The notes beneath the pieces were generated by a model. That model was not told where the DNA came from. It searched no databases and saw only the letters and a program-made list of their open reading frames with translations. From the NCBI RefSeq assembly GCF_008369195.1, contig NZ_VOBC01000004.1:186001-250000 (forward strand): DNA of 64,000 nt. Direction: 5' to 3'. The DNA is from Sporosarcina sp. ANT_H38 (GTDB taxonomy: Bacteria > Bacillota > Bacilli > Bacillales_A > Planococcaceae). This document shows, in pieces, positions 1 to 9,179 of this stretch. Each line of letters opens with the position of its first letter. Within the stretch, counting starts at the first letter, position 1. The position numbers and the translations under genes were made by a program.

Positions 1-172
1 CTCTCCAAATGCATAAGCACACAGAGTGCTGAGGAATTTTGGGACGAAAGAATAGTTGGCTTCTTACCTGGAGTAAAGCCGCCAAAGATGCAATTTTGGC
101 AGCTGATGCTTTTTCTATGGTTTTTTCTTATTTATTTTAAAGATGTGTCACTTTCTAATAGGCGACACAAGA
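1..172 (-). repeat. Repeat A, copy 1 (window edge, truncated)
   Basis: The reverse complement matches 19476-19660 and, more weakly, 63245-63360. The shared core is a hairpin around a GCCGCC...GGCGGC stem. On the + strand one frame stays open from base 1 to the TAG at 226-228 and reads ..DERIVGFLPG..PPKMQFWQL.. followed by a hydrophobic stretch. A related peptide can be read from the other two copies, so the repeat is either a decaying coding element or the C-terminus of a gene that begins outside the window. I do not recognise the family. The orientation is opposite to copy 2. Confidence 0.6.
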
Positions 173-227
173 TTAGATGCTTACTCTTTGTTAAAAGTAA
201 GCGAGGAACAAATCGTACAAAGTACTA

Positions 228-497
228 GAGTGCCCGAAATTGTATCTTCGGGCACTTATAATTTCTATAGAAAGTCATCTATTCTTTTCTTTCCAAGCAA
301 CTGCATTTTTCACTTGAATATTGTAGGATCGCGACAGGTAACTAGTCGCAACAGTATTACTTCTAATCACACTTGCCCCTCGAGGGAGGAATTACAATTC
401 CTACTTAAAGTTGTCATGAATAGTTCGCCGAGAGTGAGCCGAAAATGGTTCAGTGAAAATGGAGGTTATCAAGCCCAACTCGCCAGTATTTATGCAA
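228..497 (+). repeat. Repeat B, copy 1, left of the polysaccharide locus
   Basis: This noncoding element begins with a short hairpin (GTGCCCGAA..TTCGGGCAC) and continues with stretches nearly identical to the reverse complement of 17543-17828, for example TTTTTCACTTGAA, TTGTAGGA.CGCGACAGG and GGTTATCAAGCCC. By eye identity is about three quarters. The strong terminator hairpin in the right-hand copy is eroded here. A 130-codon open frame across it (143-535) has no ribosome binding site and no recognisable protein character. The rest of bases 1-566 holds only repeats A and B. Confidence 0.8.
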
Positions 498-566
498 ATA
501 AATGGTTAATCAACAGACGTGCCAGAACTTTATAGTAGGCGTGAAATAGAAGTTTTAATACACGCA

Positions 567-1577
567 TTATCTATCCGTTTCTTGTAATACCAATGCGGAC
601 GTTTCTGCCATGGTACGACTTTCAAATCCATAATCATTTCTCAATTTATCCACTAAATGAAGAATCTCCGTCAAAAACTGAAGATTTTCTTCGATATTCT
701 TCCCGAAGTTATGAGGATGCCACCAAAGATGAAATACCTCCCCATTTTTTGCCGCATTGATTATACTATTTTTGATTCTTCTCAAACGTAATGATTCAAG
801 CGCTATCAGTTTCTTACTGTATGGTCGCAAAAATCGGCTTGAGGGTAAATTTACAATAGGTTCAGTCTCTACCCCATTAACCGGATACGTATTATAACCG
901 GAAATATTCAAATAACAATCTACCAACCTGATTAGTCTTTTCAAAGGCCCCTCACTGTTAAATCTGCTAGCCTTATAAATCCAACTGGACTCATTTCCCC
1001 TGTAGCTCTGAATCCCGTTCTCTTTACAAACTTGTAAATACTCCCGATTCGTTTGATTTCTAGGAAATATAAGTGACTGAATCGGCGGCCCATTTGTAAT
1101 TCTATTATTTAATGACGCTTTCAAATCTGCTTTAAATTCTTCGATTGTTTGTCCCTCTTCTAAACAATAATAATGAGAGAAAGTATGGCTTGCCAATTCT
1201 TGATTTGGACACTCTGCTATTTTCTGTATTAAAGACAATCCAAAGTGCAAGGGATCCTGCTCTTCATTTTCACCAATGGAATCCAGTTTTTCATATGGTG
1301 AAAAATTTGAATTAGTGTAGCTTGGATGGAGTAAGGGGAGATTTCCCAACAGGTCTTTCTTATTTTTAAAACCTAACATGCCGACCGTCGCCCACGTAGC
1401 ATGAATATTGAACTGATTAAATAAATCAAGAATTTTAGGAATGGCAATTCGGGCACCAAGCAAATTTTCTTCATATTGTTCAAGCGTAAAAACGTCATGT
1501 ACTCCCCAGTTCAGTTCGAAATCGAGTGAGATGATGAAGGTTCCTCTACAATTCTTTATACGGCTGGGTCCCTTCAA
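567..1577 (-). CDS. Polysaccharide deacetylase family protein (NodB-like)
   Basis: The protein is about 336 aa and probably cytoplasmic, with no signal peptide. Motifs of the NodB deacetylase fold are visible: SLDFELNWG near the N-terminus (catalytic Asp), HATWATVG, and HTFSHYYCLE for the paired metal-binding histidines. A late LWWHPHNFG supplies another conserved histidine. Such enzymes remove acetyl groups from N-acetylated sugars, and here it would act on an exopolysaccharide precursor. It is the last gene of the leftward locus, directly after the ATP-grasp gene. The start is uncertain: the TTG at 1577 has no ribosome binding site, whereas a perfect AGGAGG at 1617-1622 sits 6 nt before an in-frame ATT at 1610 that overlaps the previous stop codon. 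Confidence 0.8.
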   Translation of the reverse strand: MKGPSRIKNCRGTFIISLDFELNWGVHDVFTLEQYEENLLGARIAIPKILDLFNQFNIHATWATVGMLGFKNKKDLLGNLPLLHPSYTNSNFSPYEKLDSIGENEEQDPLHFGLSLIQKIAECPNQELASHTFSHYYCLEEGQTIEEFKADLKASLNNRITNGPPIQSLIFPRNQTNREYLQVCKENGIQSYRGNESSWIYKASRFNSEGPLKRLIRLVDCYLNISGYNTYPVNGVETEPIVNLPSSRFLRPYSKKLIALESLRLRRIKNSIINAAKNGEVFHLWWHPHNFGKNIEENLQFLTEILHLVDKLRNDYGFESRTMAETSALVLQETDR

Positions 1578-1603
1578 GCGCTTATTTCTTGGACGGTGTT
1601 CTG

Positions 1604-2827
1604 TTATAATACTTTTCCTCCTCTACTTTTCATTTTTGAATAAAGATTTTTATCATGGCGTTTTCTATATAATTTATCTGCAATATATTTCAAAAAATAA
1701 ATCGCCGGTAATGGATCTGAAATGGACCAAATTGCACCTTGGACCCTAGATGAAAGACACTTTTTCAAATTAATTTTAAGTTTAGATTTTTTAAACTCTG
1801 CCTTAATTGCTCTTATGTCATTTAATGAAAATATCCAAATGACATTTGAAGCACTCTTAATTGAAACTACATCTTTAGAAGGGCTTTTCATTAAATCGTG
1901 GAAAACAGTATCAATAAAATGTGGGTTGCTTTTCTTAAGCAAACTAGTTTGCAGTGGAAATCGCCCGTTTACTTCAATCAAAAAATAAATATTGTTTTTT
2001 TCACAAAGTTTATATTCAAACTCAGCAATTCCTTGATAATCTGTGTATTCCATTATGGCAATGCTTTGATTAATAATCTCATTATTTCCCTCTAAAACAA
2101 CTGCTGAAGCTACACCAAATTCTAATGGATAGACTCTCAATTTCTTCATCGTATATCCGACTATAATTTCCCCTGTTGCATTTCGGTAAAGTAATACAGT
2201 AAAAATTGTATTCGCTTCGCCAACTATCATTTGCTGTGCGACATAAGATATATTTAATTCTCCGAGATACTTATCCGCAGCTTCTACCTGTAAATAATCA
2301 TCACAAATGTAAGCCTTTTCTGGTCTGATTTTAAAACCCGAAAAACTACTACCATATGCTAAAGGCTTAATAATAACCGGATAATGTTTTTTTTCTATAT
2401 CACTTATTCTTTGAAAGGTAATTGGTAATGATGATATTTTATTAATATCTTTTATTTTTTCTATATACTCTTTATTTATTAAATTAAAATTGTTTTTGGA
2501 TACTGGAATAAAATAACTCGTTTCCAATTGACTCAAATTCGAATAAATGATTTCTAAATAGTCATCTCCATCTGTAAATAAGACGGGCTTCAAGTTAAGC
2601 AGCCGCGGTATAAGAAATAATAAATTTTCTACATCTTTTTTTGTTTCCGCCTCTAACGCAACTGTTGTATAGATTGATTTGTGATGATAGTTTTGTCCAA
2701 TGACGATGACAGGGACTTTTTCTTTTCCCAACGCCCTAATTAATTCAATAGCACCAATACTTGAGGCTAGAATCACAGCTACATGCCCGATTTCTTTTAT
2801 TTCCGTAATTTTTCTTGGTGCAATCAT
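1604..2827 (-). CDS. ATP-grasp carboxylate-amine ligase family protein
   Basis: The 407-aa protein has an N-terminal Rossmann-like segment (VAVILASSIGAIELIRALG), then an ATP-grasp region with PVIIKPLAYGSSFSGF (ATP-binding lysine) and a C-terminal EVNGRFPLQ, which carries the metal-binding E and N of this superfamily. ATP-grasp enzymes join a carboxylate to an amine through an acyl-phosphate. In this locus the likely job is coupling an amino acid or other acid to an amino sugar or cell-wall component, but the substrate cannot be read from the sequence. It starts at ATG 2827, a little downstream of a decarboxylase remnant, and its stop overlaps the possible start of the deacetylase gene. Confidence 0.75.
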   Translation of the reverse strand: MIAPRKITEIKEIGHVAVILASSIGAIELIRALGKEKVPVIVIGQNYHHKSIYTTVALEAETKKDVENLLFLIPRLLNLKPVLFTDGDDYLEIIYSNLSQLETSYFIPVSKNNFNLINKEYIEKIKDINKISSLPITFQRISDIEKKHYPVIIKPLAYGSSFSGFKIRPEKAYICDDYLQVEAADKYLGELNISYVAQQMIVGEANTIFTVLLYRNATGEIIVGYTMKKLRVYPLEFGVASAVVLEGNNEIINQSIAIMEYTDYQGIAEFEYKLCEKNNIYFLIEVNGRFPLQTSLLKKSNPHFIDTVFHDLMKSPSKDVVSIKSASNVIWIFSLNDIRAIKAEFKKSKLKINLKKCLSSRVQGAIWSISDPLPAIYFLKYIADKLYRKRHDKNLYSKMKSRGGKVL

Positions 2828-2859
2828 GCTATTCCCCCTAATTGTCCGGAATAACTAAC

Positions 2860-3419
2860 CTAAAACAAATAAACCTGATCATTTATAAAGTCGTTTATCT
2901 TCTCCTTCTTTCTAACTAACTTAAATTCGCTTCCGTCTTTTTCTACAATGGGGGCCTTTCTTTTATAAAAGGTGGGTCAAAACAATTGTATAGGCACCTA
3001 CATTACTGAATACTAAAGAGTCTCCTGGTTTAGGGACTTCACCATCGTGATCAACTGCTAAATAATCTTTTTCCGTGCATGTATAGCCCACTACGTTAAA
3101 TTTACCTTGCTGATAAACGCCTTCATTTCTTTTAACTTGATTCATCGGCATGTTCTTCGCATGCATAGTGGGTTTAATATAATGAAGGAACGTAATTCGT
3201 TTTATAAGAATATCCAATTATGAAATTAGGGTATCTACTATTAAAAGCAGTAAATATTTTCAAGTAGTTTTCCCTCAACTGTTCTTTATCAAACACATAA
3301 AAAGAATCTCTAAACTCACCATTTAGTGAGCGTACTATCCCCAAATCAGTCATTTGTCCTCCTATATTAAATTCATTTCTTACTAGCATTCTATTTGAGT
3401 CCAACATGTAATTGAACAC
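2860..3419 (-). pseudogene. Remnant of a PLP-dependent (DAP/Orn/Arg-type) decarboxylase
   Basis: Three reading frames carry pieces of one protein. The N-terminal piece (3419-3174) reads ..SFYVFDKEQLRENYLK.. and ends at SYKTNYVP, the PLP-lysine motif of fold-III decarboxylases. The C-terminal piece (3217-2963) has GYTCTEKDYLA and SNVGAYTIVLT. A further frameshift leads to KAPIVEKDGSEFKLVRKK and a stop at 2860. The middle of the barrel, roughly 200-250 residues of a family normally about 400 aa long, is missing. An internal deletion plus at least two frameshifts make this a dead gene. An intact copy would fit a pathway making a decarboxylated amino acid for surface-sugar decoration. Confidence 0.8.
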
Positions 3420-3516
3420 TAAAATTCCATATGTGTAATGCAGAATAGTATCAGTAGCGCTATTTTATTATGTGAGGTATTTCCGCTCATATGATATCTC
3501 TATACCATTTATCACA

Positions 3517-4521
3517 CTAAATGATTTCTCCCCGACACTTCACTTGCTTTGTCCAATCCGTATTAGACAAATACCACTCAACTGTTTTATCAAGACCCAA
3601 TTCGAAGGTATATAAGGGTGCCCAACCAAGCTCTGTTCTAATTTTCGTATTGTCGATTGCGTACCTTCTGTCATGCCCTAAGCGGTCCTCCACGAATTCA
3701 ATCAGGTTCTCACTCGTTCTTAACGCGCTGAGTATTAATTTCACAATCTCAAGGTTTTCTTTCTCGTTGTTTCCCCCGATATTGTACACTTCACCGATTT
3801 TTCCTTTGTGAAGAACAGTATCAATTGCCAAGCAATGATCTTTTACATGAAGCCAATCTCTCACTTGTTTGCCATCACCGTAAAGAGGTAATGGCTTCGC
3901 TTGCAAAGTTCGGTCAATCATCAGTGGGATTAATTTCTCAGGGAATTGGTAAGGTCCATAGTTGTTTGAACACCTTGTAATCATGACGGGTAGCCCATAG
4001 GTTTCGTAATAAGCTCTAGCAATTAGGTCTCCCGATGCTTTAGAAGCTGAATAGGGGCTATTGGGAGATAGGTTTGTTTGTTCTGTAAAATAACCTGATT
4101 TCCCAAGCGTTCCATATACCTCATCCGTCGAAATTTGAATAAATTTCCTGCATTGTTCATCAGTAGGGTTGCCCTGCCAATGTTTTTTTGCTTCCTCTAG
4201 GAGTGTTTGGGTGCCTAGCACATTGGTTTTCAGGAAAAGTGCAGGATCCGCTATGCTTCGATCGACGTGAGATTCTGCTGCGAAGTTAATGACGGCCTGA
4301 AAGGAAAATTGCTCAAAAAGTGCTTCCACTAACTGAGCATCACAAATGTCTCCTTTGACGAAGCGATAGTTTGGACACTGTTCAATATCTTCTAAATTGG
4401 ATAGATTTCCAGCATAGGTTAGTAAATCTAGATTAATAATTGTATAATTATATGTTGATAGCATATGTCTAACAAAATTCGAACCAATGAATCCAGCTCC
4501 GCCAGTTACTAGTATGTTCAT
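3517..4521 (-). CDS. rfbB: dTDP-glucose 4,6-dehydratase
   Basis: This extended short-chain dehydrogenase of about 334 aa turns dTDP-glucose into dTDP-4-keto-6-deoxyglucose. NAD-binding TGGAGFIGSNF is at the N-terminus, AAESHVDRS follows near residue 80, STDEVYG carries the catalytic Thr-Asp-Glu, and YSASKAS is the YxxxK motif. The C-terminal half includes RCSNNYGPYQFPEKLIP and HDRRYAID, typical of RfbB. The ATG at 4521 is preceded by AAGGGG at good spacing, so the upstream in-frame start at 4536 is not needed. It lies 46 nt after rfbA. No rfbC or rfbD is present, so the product is probably used for an amino-deoxy sugar and not rhamnose. Confidence 0.95.
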   Translation of the reverse strand: MNILVTGGAGFIGSNFVRHMLSTYNYTIINLDLLTYAGNLSNLEDIEQCPNYRFVKGDICDAQLVEALFEQFSFQAVINFAAESHVDRSIADPALFLKTNVLGTQTLLEEAKKHWQGNPTDEQCRKFIQISTDEVYGTLGKSGYFTEQTNLSPNSPYSASKASGDLIARAYYETYGLPVMITRCSNNYGPYQFPEKLIPLMIDRTLQAKPLPLYGDGKQVRDWLHVKDHCLAIDTVLHKGKIGEVYNIGGNNEKENLEIVKLILSALRTSENLIEFVEDRLGHDRRYAIDNTKIRTELGWAPLYTFELGLDKTVEWYLSNTDWTKQVKCRGEII

Positions 4522-4567
4522 GGAAAACCCCTTCACTTACTACTAATTTTTACACTACGAGGAAAAT

Positions 4568-5458
4568 TTACATAATTGAGCCAATTAGCTCTTTGGATTT
4601 TGCAACTTCAACTAAGTATTGACCGTAGTCCGTTTTCAACAAAGGCTGGGCTAATTCCACTAACTGCTCTCTTGAAATATAATTTCTTCTGTACGCAATT
4701 TCTTCAATACAGGAGACATATAAGCCTTGACGTTTTTGAATCGCTTCAACAAAATTAGATGCCTTTAATAATGACTCATGCGTTCCCGTATCCAACCATG
4801 CCAACCCTCTCCCCATGAGCTCGACTTTTAGTTCTCCCTTTTGAAGATATTCATCAATAATTGAGGTGATTTCCACCTCACCACGGGCAGAAGGCATTAC
4901 ATTTTTTGCAATCTCCACAACTTTTTGATCAAAAAAGTAGATACCCGGAACAGCATAGGAGGATTTAGGATTTTCTGGTTTCTCCTCAATAGATAAGGCG
5001 TTTCTTTGCTCATCTACTTCAACAACACCATACGCTCTAGGATCATGTACAGTACAGCCAAAAATAATGCTCCCAGATACTAATGTAGCCGCCCGCTTTA
5101 CTTTATTTCCAAAATCGGAGCCGTAAAAAATATTGTCGCCAAGTACAAGTGCAACAGTCGATTGACCAATAAATCTTTCTCCGATTACAAAAGCCTCTGC
5201 AATGCCGTTTGGATTTTCCTGAACCGCGTAGTGTAACTCCATCCCAAGTTTGCTGCCATTCCCTAAAAGTTCCATAAACCCTTCTATATCTCGCGGAGTT
5301 GAAATTATTAAGACTTCCTTTATACCCGCAAGCATTAAGACCGATAATGGATAATAAATCATCGGCTTGTCGTAAACGGGTAACATTTGCTTTGATATTG
5401 CTTTTGTCAGAGGATAGAGACGGGTACCTGAACCACCTGCTAATAGGATCCCTTTCAT
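4568..5458 (-). CDS. rfbA: Glucose-1-phosphate thymidylyltransferase
   Basis: At 296 aa this is the normal length for RfbA, which makes dTDP-glucose from dTTP and glucose-1-phosphate. The nucleotidyltransferase signature [11 protein letters not shown] starts at residue 8, then [25 protein letters not shown] (metal-binding Asp), [15 protein letters not shown] and [12 protein letters not shown]. All are hallmark segments. The start overlaps the end of the aminotransferase gene by 4 nt, which suggests translational coupling and explains the weak ribosome binding site. Together with RfbB and the aminotransferase it supplies a dTDP-4-amino-4,6-dideoxy sugar. Confidence 0.95.
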   Translation of the reverse strand: MKGILLAGGSGTRLYPLTKAISKQMLPVYDKPMIYYPLSVLMLAGIKEVLIISTPRDIEGFMELLGNGSKLGMELHYAVQENPNGIAEAFVIGERFIGQSTVALVLGDNIFYGSDFGNKVKRAATLVSGSIIFGCTVHDPRAYGVVEVDEQRNALSIEEKPENPKSSYAVPGIYFFDQKVVEIAKNVMPSARGEVEITSIIDEYLQKGELKVELMGRGLAWLDTGTHESLLKASNFVEAIQKRQGLYVSCIEEIAYRRNYISREQLVELAQPLLKTDYGQYLVEVAKSKELIGSIM

Positions 5459-6609
5459 ATAACATTACTCAATCGATTGTGATTTACATGCAGTTCTTCA
5501 ATAATTCCGCAAATCTTCATAACGGACTCTACACCAAGTTCACCGTAAAAAGGCATAGCTAGTACTTGCCCTACAGATTTCTGTGCTTGTGGAAGCTTTT
5601 CTCCTTGCGCAGATTCAAGATGTTTATACCATTCGAAATCACTGCACAGTGGGTAAAAATACTTTCTTGTGAAGACGTTATACTTTTTCAATTCATCATG
5701 TAACCAATCCCTTGACTTACCGTACATCTTTTCATCAATTTCAATAACAAAGTATTGATAACTACTGCTGTCATTTACTAAAGTTGTTAACACTCGAATT
5801 CCCGGTAGATGAGCCAGATGCCGTTCATATGTCTTTTTGAGGTTATGTCTCTTCCCTCTTTCTTCATCCACTAACTTCAAGACTTCCAAACCCATCGCGG
5901 CTTGTACTTCATTCATTTTTGCATTTATGCCTGATAATACGACTTCCTCTGGGTTAGCAAGGCCAAAGTTTTTAAGCAGGTCTAACTTTCGAGCGATTGC
6001 TTCATCTTTAAACGCTAAAGCTCCTCCTTCAATCGTATTAAAAAGCTTGGTAGCGTGAAAACTAAACATCGTCATATCACCGTAATTACTGATTGGTTGA
6101 CCATTGAGCTTTGCTCCAAATACATGCGCACCGTCATAAATAACTTTCAACTGATGTCGGTCTGCAATAGCCTGTATCTCCTCAACATCACATGGATTTC
6201 CAAAGACATGTACGGCCAGAATCGCACTCGTATTTTCTGTAATTAAGGCTTCAATTTTAGTTGCATCAATTGTTAGTGTTTGGGGATTAATATCACAAAA
6301 TACTGGGGTAAGTCCATTCCAATCTAGGGCCTGAACAGTTGCGGGAAAGGTAAAAGGAGTTGTAATAACTTCTCCCGTTAAATTGAATGCTTTCAATCCA
6401 AGAAGTAGTGCAAGTGTACCGTTTGAAAAAAGAGATAACTGGTCAACGTTTAGATAATCCTTTAATTGTTTCTCCAATTCTTGATGTTGTGTACCATTAT
6501 TAGTTAACCATTTACTATCCCATACCTCACTTATTTTCCTAGCCATATTTTGCTTAGTTGGAAATAGCGGTCTAGTGATTAAAATGGGTTCATCAAAGTA
6601 ATTGTCCAT
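5455..6609 (-). CDS. DegT/DnrJ/EryC1 sugar aminotransferase, VioA-like
   Basis: This PLP enzyme of about 384 aa transfers an amino group to a nucleotide keto-sugar. The N-terminus ([17 protein letters not shown]), the core segments [24 protein letters not shown] and [11 protein letters not shown], and [17 protein letters not shown] (PLP-binding Lys in HATK) resemble the VioA-type enzymes that make dTDP-4-amino-4,6-dideoxyglucose (viosamine). That assignment is from family memory and is supported by its place beside rfbA and rfbB. The ATG at 6609 follows AAAAGGGG. A start 7 codons upstream is possible but poorly spaced. Confidence 0.85.
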   Translation of the reverse strand: MDNYFDEPILITRPLFPTKQNMARKISEVWDSKWLTNNGTQHQELEKQLKDYLNVDQLSLFSNGTLALLLGLKAFNLTGEVITTPFTFPATVQALDWNGLTPVFCDINPQTLTIDATKIEALITENTSAILAVHVFGNPCDVEEIQAIADRHQLKVIYDGAHVFGAKLNGQPISNYGDMTMFSFHATKLFNTIEGGALAFKDEAIARKLDLLKNFGLANPEEVVLSGINAKMNEVQAAMGLEVLKLVDEERGKRHNLKKTYERHLAHLPGIRVLTTLVNDSSSYQYFVIEIDEKMYGKSRDWLHDELKKYNVFTRKYFYPLCSDFEWYKHLESAQGEKLPQAQKSVGQVLAMPFYGELGVESVMKICGIIEELHVNHNRLSNVI

Positions 6610-6646
6610 CGCTCTAATCCCCTTTTCCACAAATTTATTTCTAGTT

Positions 6647-7678
6647 TTAAATGGAAGGAGCTACACGTTTACGGTTTCCAATAACTGATAAATCTTTATA
6701 ACCAACGACACCTATTTCCGCTTCAAATAATGATTTCCCCACTACTTCTCCCTTTAACCATCTAACAATCGCTTTTGGTAGATCAACTCCGGCAATGTGG
6801 CTGAATGGATATCCACCGCCAAAGCGTGCATTCATCTCTAACACATACGGCACACCTTGCATGACAAAGATATCTACATCGAGGTTGGAAATATGCCCCA
6901 TCACCCCACTTAATTTCTCTCCAACTTTTTCTAATCCGCTATTGGATACCGTTTCTGAACAATCCGTTTCCCCTGATCTCATAGCATATTTCTTTTTTAT
7001 AATTGTCGTTTGATAATTACCCTTGAGATCATTGATAATATCTAAACCATATTCTTGACCGACTATTTTCTCCTGAATGATTATACAATTTTCTATATCC
7101 TGCTGTGATTCAAATGCTAGATAAGTGGTTTGAATACTATGTCCAACTTTCTTATAAAAGACCGCTAACTCTTCTATATTATCCGCTTCAAAAATAGAAA
7201 TTGAACCCATTCCCCATCTCGGCTTAACAATAAGCGGAAAACTAATCTGGTTTTTTTGCACAGCGTTGACGGCATCCAAGGATGATAAGAACGTAAGTGG
7301 TGTATTAAATCCGTTCCTTTTCAAATAGTTATAAGTCATCCATTTGTCGTTGCATATCCTAATAACTTCATTGTTCGATACAATTATTTGGGTACCGATT
7401 TCTTCAAATTCCTTCTTGTTTTTCGAGAGTATATGCAGATCAATATCAAATAAGGGGATTATTGCATCGATATTATGCTCTTCACAGTACTTTTTTAAAA
7501 ATGGAATATAAGCATCATCGGAGATTAGAGGTGTAACGATAGAGTGATCGCCATGTATCATGGCTGTTGAATGTTCTGTACTATTCGCAACATGAATTTC
7601 TCCTTGTTTTTTTAATGCTTCTTTAAAGTAGTTAACCAAATAACCTCTCCTGCCCGCAGAAGTCAAAAGTATGTTCAT
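6647..7678 (-). CDS. ATP-grasp ligase (CarB-like fold)
   Basis: The 343-aa protein opens with NILLTSAGRRGYLVNYF, the pre-ATP-grasp Rossmann segment. It continues with FPLIVKPRWGMGSISIF for ATP binding, then EYGLDIINDLKG and YVLEMNARFGGGYPFSH for the metal site. It belongs to the group often annotated as carbamoyl-phosphate-synthase-like ATP-grasp proteins in polysaccharide loci. Placed beside the amino-sugar aminotransferase, it may amidate the new sugar amino group with an acid or amino acid; this is inference. AAGGAGGGAACTG before the ATG is a strong ribosome binding site. It is the second ATP-grasp gene of this locus and only distantly similar to the one at 1604-2827. Confidence 0.75.
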   Translation of the reverse strand: MNILLTSAGRRGYLVNYFKEALKKQGEIHVANSTEHSTAMIHGDHSIVTPLISDDAYIPFLKKYCEEHNIDAIIPLFDIDLHILSKNKKEFEEIGTQIIVSNNEVIRICNDKWMTYNYLKRNGFNTPLTFLSSLDAVNAVQKNQISFPLIVKPRWGMGSISIFEADNIEELAVFYKKVGHSIQTTYLAFESQQDIENCIIIQEKIVGQEYGLDIINDLKGNYQTTIIKKKYAMRSGETDCSETVSNSGLEKVGEKLSGVMGHISNLDVDIFVMQGVPYVLEMNARFGGGYPFSHIAGVDLPKAIVRWLKGEVVGKSLFEAEIGVVGYKDLSVIGNRKRVAPSI

Positions 7679-7694
7679 CAGTTCCCTCCTTGTA

Positions 7695-9179
7695 TTATCT
7701 ATTTGACAAAAAAGTCATTTTCATCTTTTCGAACAATTGGAGAACTAGGTAAAATAACTCGTTCAATTCTTGTATTTTCGCAAATTTAGTAACAGTAATA
7801 TAAATAAAGAATCCTAATATGATTTGAATAATTATCTTCACGACATCATTAGTAAGTAGAACGTTACCAGTTGAATAGACGATTGCCCCCATGACAACTG
7901 ATATAAAAAATATCGGTAATAAATCCTTCATTTGATCTTTCATTGAATAATTTATTTCCCTCGCAGAATAATGAGTGTTTATTAACAATGCTACAAAAGA
8001 ATTTACAACTGCTGCTACAATCAATCCGATGATTCCTAACCCGAAGAGTAAAGACAGTACAATGAATAACGTCAATACTGCTTTCTTGATAATTTCCAAC
8101 TTTAAAAACAAATCAGATCTTCCCTTTACTTGCAGTATATTTAAATTGACTGCATGAATTGGATACAGCATCCCTGCAAGACATAGCAACTGAAAGTAGA
8201 TGACAGATGGTTTCCACTGTTCTCCAAACAGTATATTAAATAGAGGAAACGCTATAGCCGCTAAACCAATCATAAGTGGGAAATTAATAAATGCAGTTGT
8301 TTTGATAATTTTTCTAAATCCATCCTTCAGCCGTTTTTCATCCTCTTGCATGCTGCTTAGGACGGGGTAAGATACTCGTTGAACGGAAGCAGATATTGAC
8401 TGGGATGCCATATCTCTAAATCTCACTGCAGTTGTATAAAACCCCAGTTGTGATGTGGAATAAACTCTTCCAATAATGACCAGAAAAATATTGTTATATA
8501 TAGTATCCAAGAGACCAGAAAGTAGTAGTTTATAGCCGAATTTGTAATACTTCTTAAAAGACTCTATGTTAAACTTCCAAGATGGTATCCATTTATTGAA
8601 AATCCACAAAAAGGTTGTTTGTATAATTTGCATAGAAATTATATTGACTACAAGACTCCATACACCATAGCCCCTCACTGCAAAGACTATAGTTATACTT
8701 CCGGATACAATCACTGCAATTACATTTACTTTAGTGATTGTTTTAAAATCGACTTTCTTTATAAGTAATACTCTTTGAATAATCCCTAAGGAATTTATTA
8801 TCAAAACTAATGAAAGGATCCTAAGCATTGGAACGAGTTCGGATTCTCCAAAAAAGACACTAATTGGTGGGGAAGAAATATATAATAACCCATACATTAC
8901 ACTGGCCATAAATACATTGAAGTAGAAAACAGTAGAGTAATCCACTTGGGTCGTCTGTTGATCGCGAATTAATGCTTGTGTAAAACCACTATCAACTACA
9001 GAGTTTGAAATCGCTATGAAAACCAAAATCATACCGATTAGACCAAATTGTTCAGGCAACAGCAATCTTGCCAGTATAATTTGAATGATAAATTGTAGGC
9101 CATGATTCGCAGCCATATCTGCAAAACTCCATAATACCCCTATCAATGTTTTTCTTTTTAATGCAGTGTGTTCATTCAC
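7695..9179 (-). CDS. Polysaccharide flippase, Wzx/MOP superfamily
   Basis: This 494-aa integral membrane protein shows about a dozen to fourteen hydrophobic segments and the usual start of the RfbX/MATE-like family (KRKTLIGVLWSFADMAANHGLQFIIQIILARLLLPEQFG). It probably flips undecaprenyl-linked repeat units across the cytoplasmic membrane for Wzy polymerisation. The GTG start overlaps the stop of the upstream glycosyltransferase gene in a 4-nt GTGA junction, so the two are translationally coupled. The strength of call is high for the family and lower for the exact substrate. Confidence 0.9.
   Translation of the reverse strand: MNEHTALKRKTLIGVLWSFADMAANHGLQFIIQIILARLLLPEQFGLIGMILVFIAISNSVVDSGFTQALIRDQQTTQVDYSTVFYFNVFMASVMYGLLYISSPPISVFFGESELVPMLRILSLVLIINSLGIIQRVLLIKKVDFKTITKVNVIAVIVSGSITIVFAVRGYGVWSLVVNIISMQIIQTTFLWIFNKWIPSWKFNIESFKKYYKFGYKLLLSGLLDTIYNNIFLVIIGRVYSTSQLGFYTTAVRFRDMASQSISASVQRVSYPVLSSMQEDEKRLKDGFRKIIKTTAFINFPLMIGLAAIAFPLFNILFGEQWKPSVIYFQLLCLAGMLYPIHAVNLNILQVKGRSDLFLKLEIIKKAVLTLFIVLSLLFGLGIIGLIVAAVVNSFVALLINTHYSAREINYSMKDQMKDLLPIFFISVVMGAIVYSTGNVLLTNDVVKIIIQIILGFFIYITVTKFAKIQELNELFYLVLQLFEKMKMTFLSNR

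Noticed and set aside
143-535. 130-codon open frame on the + strand
   Set aside because: It crosses repeats A and B, has no ribosome binding site, and its inverted partner near 17.6 kb does not keep the frame.
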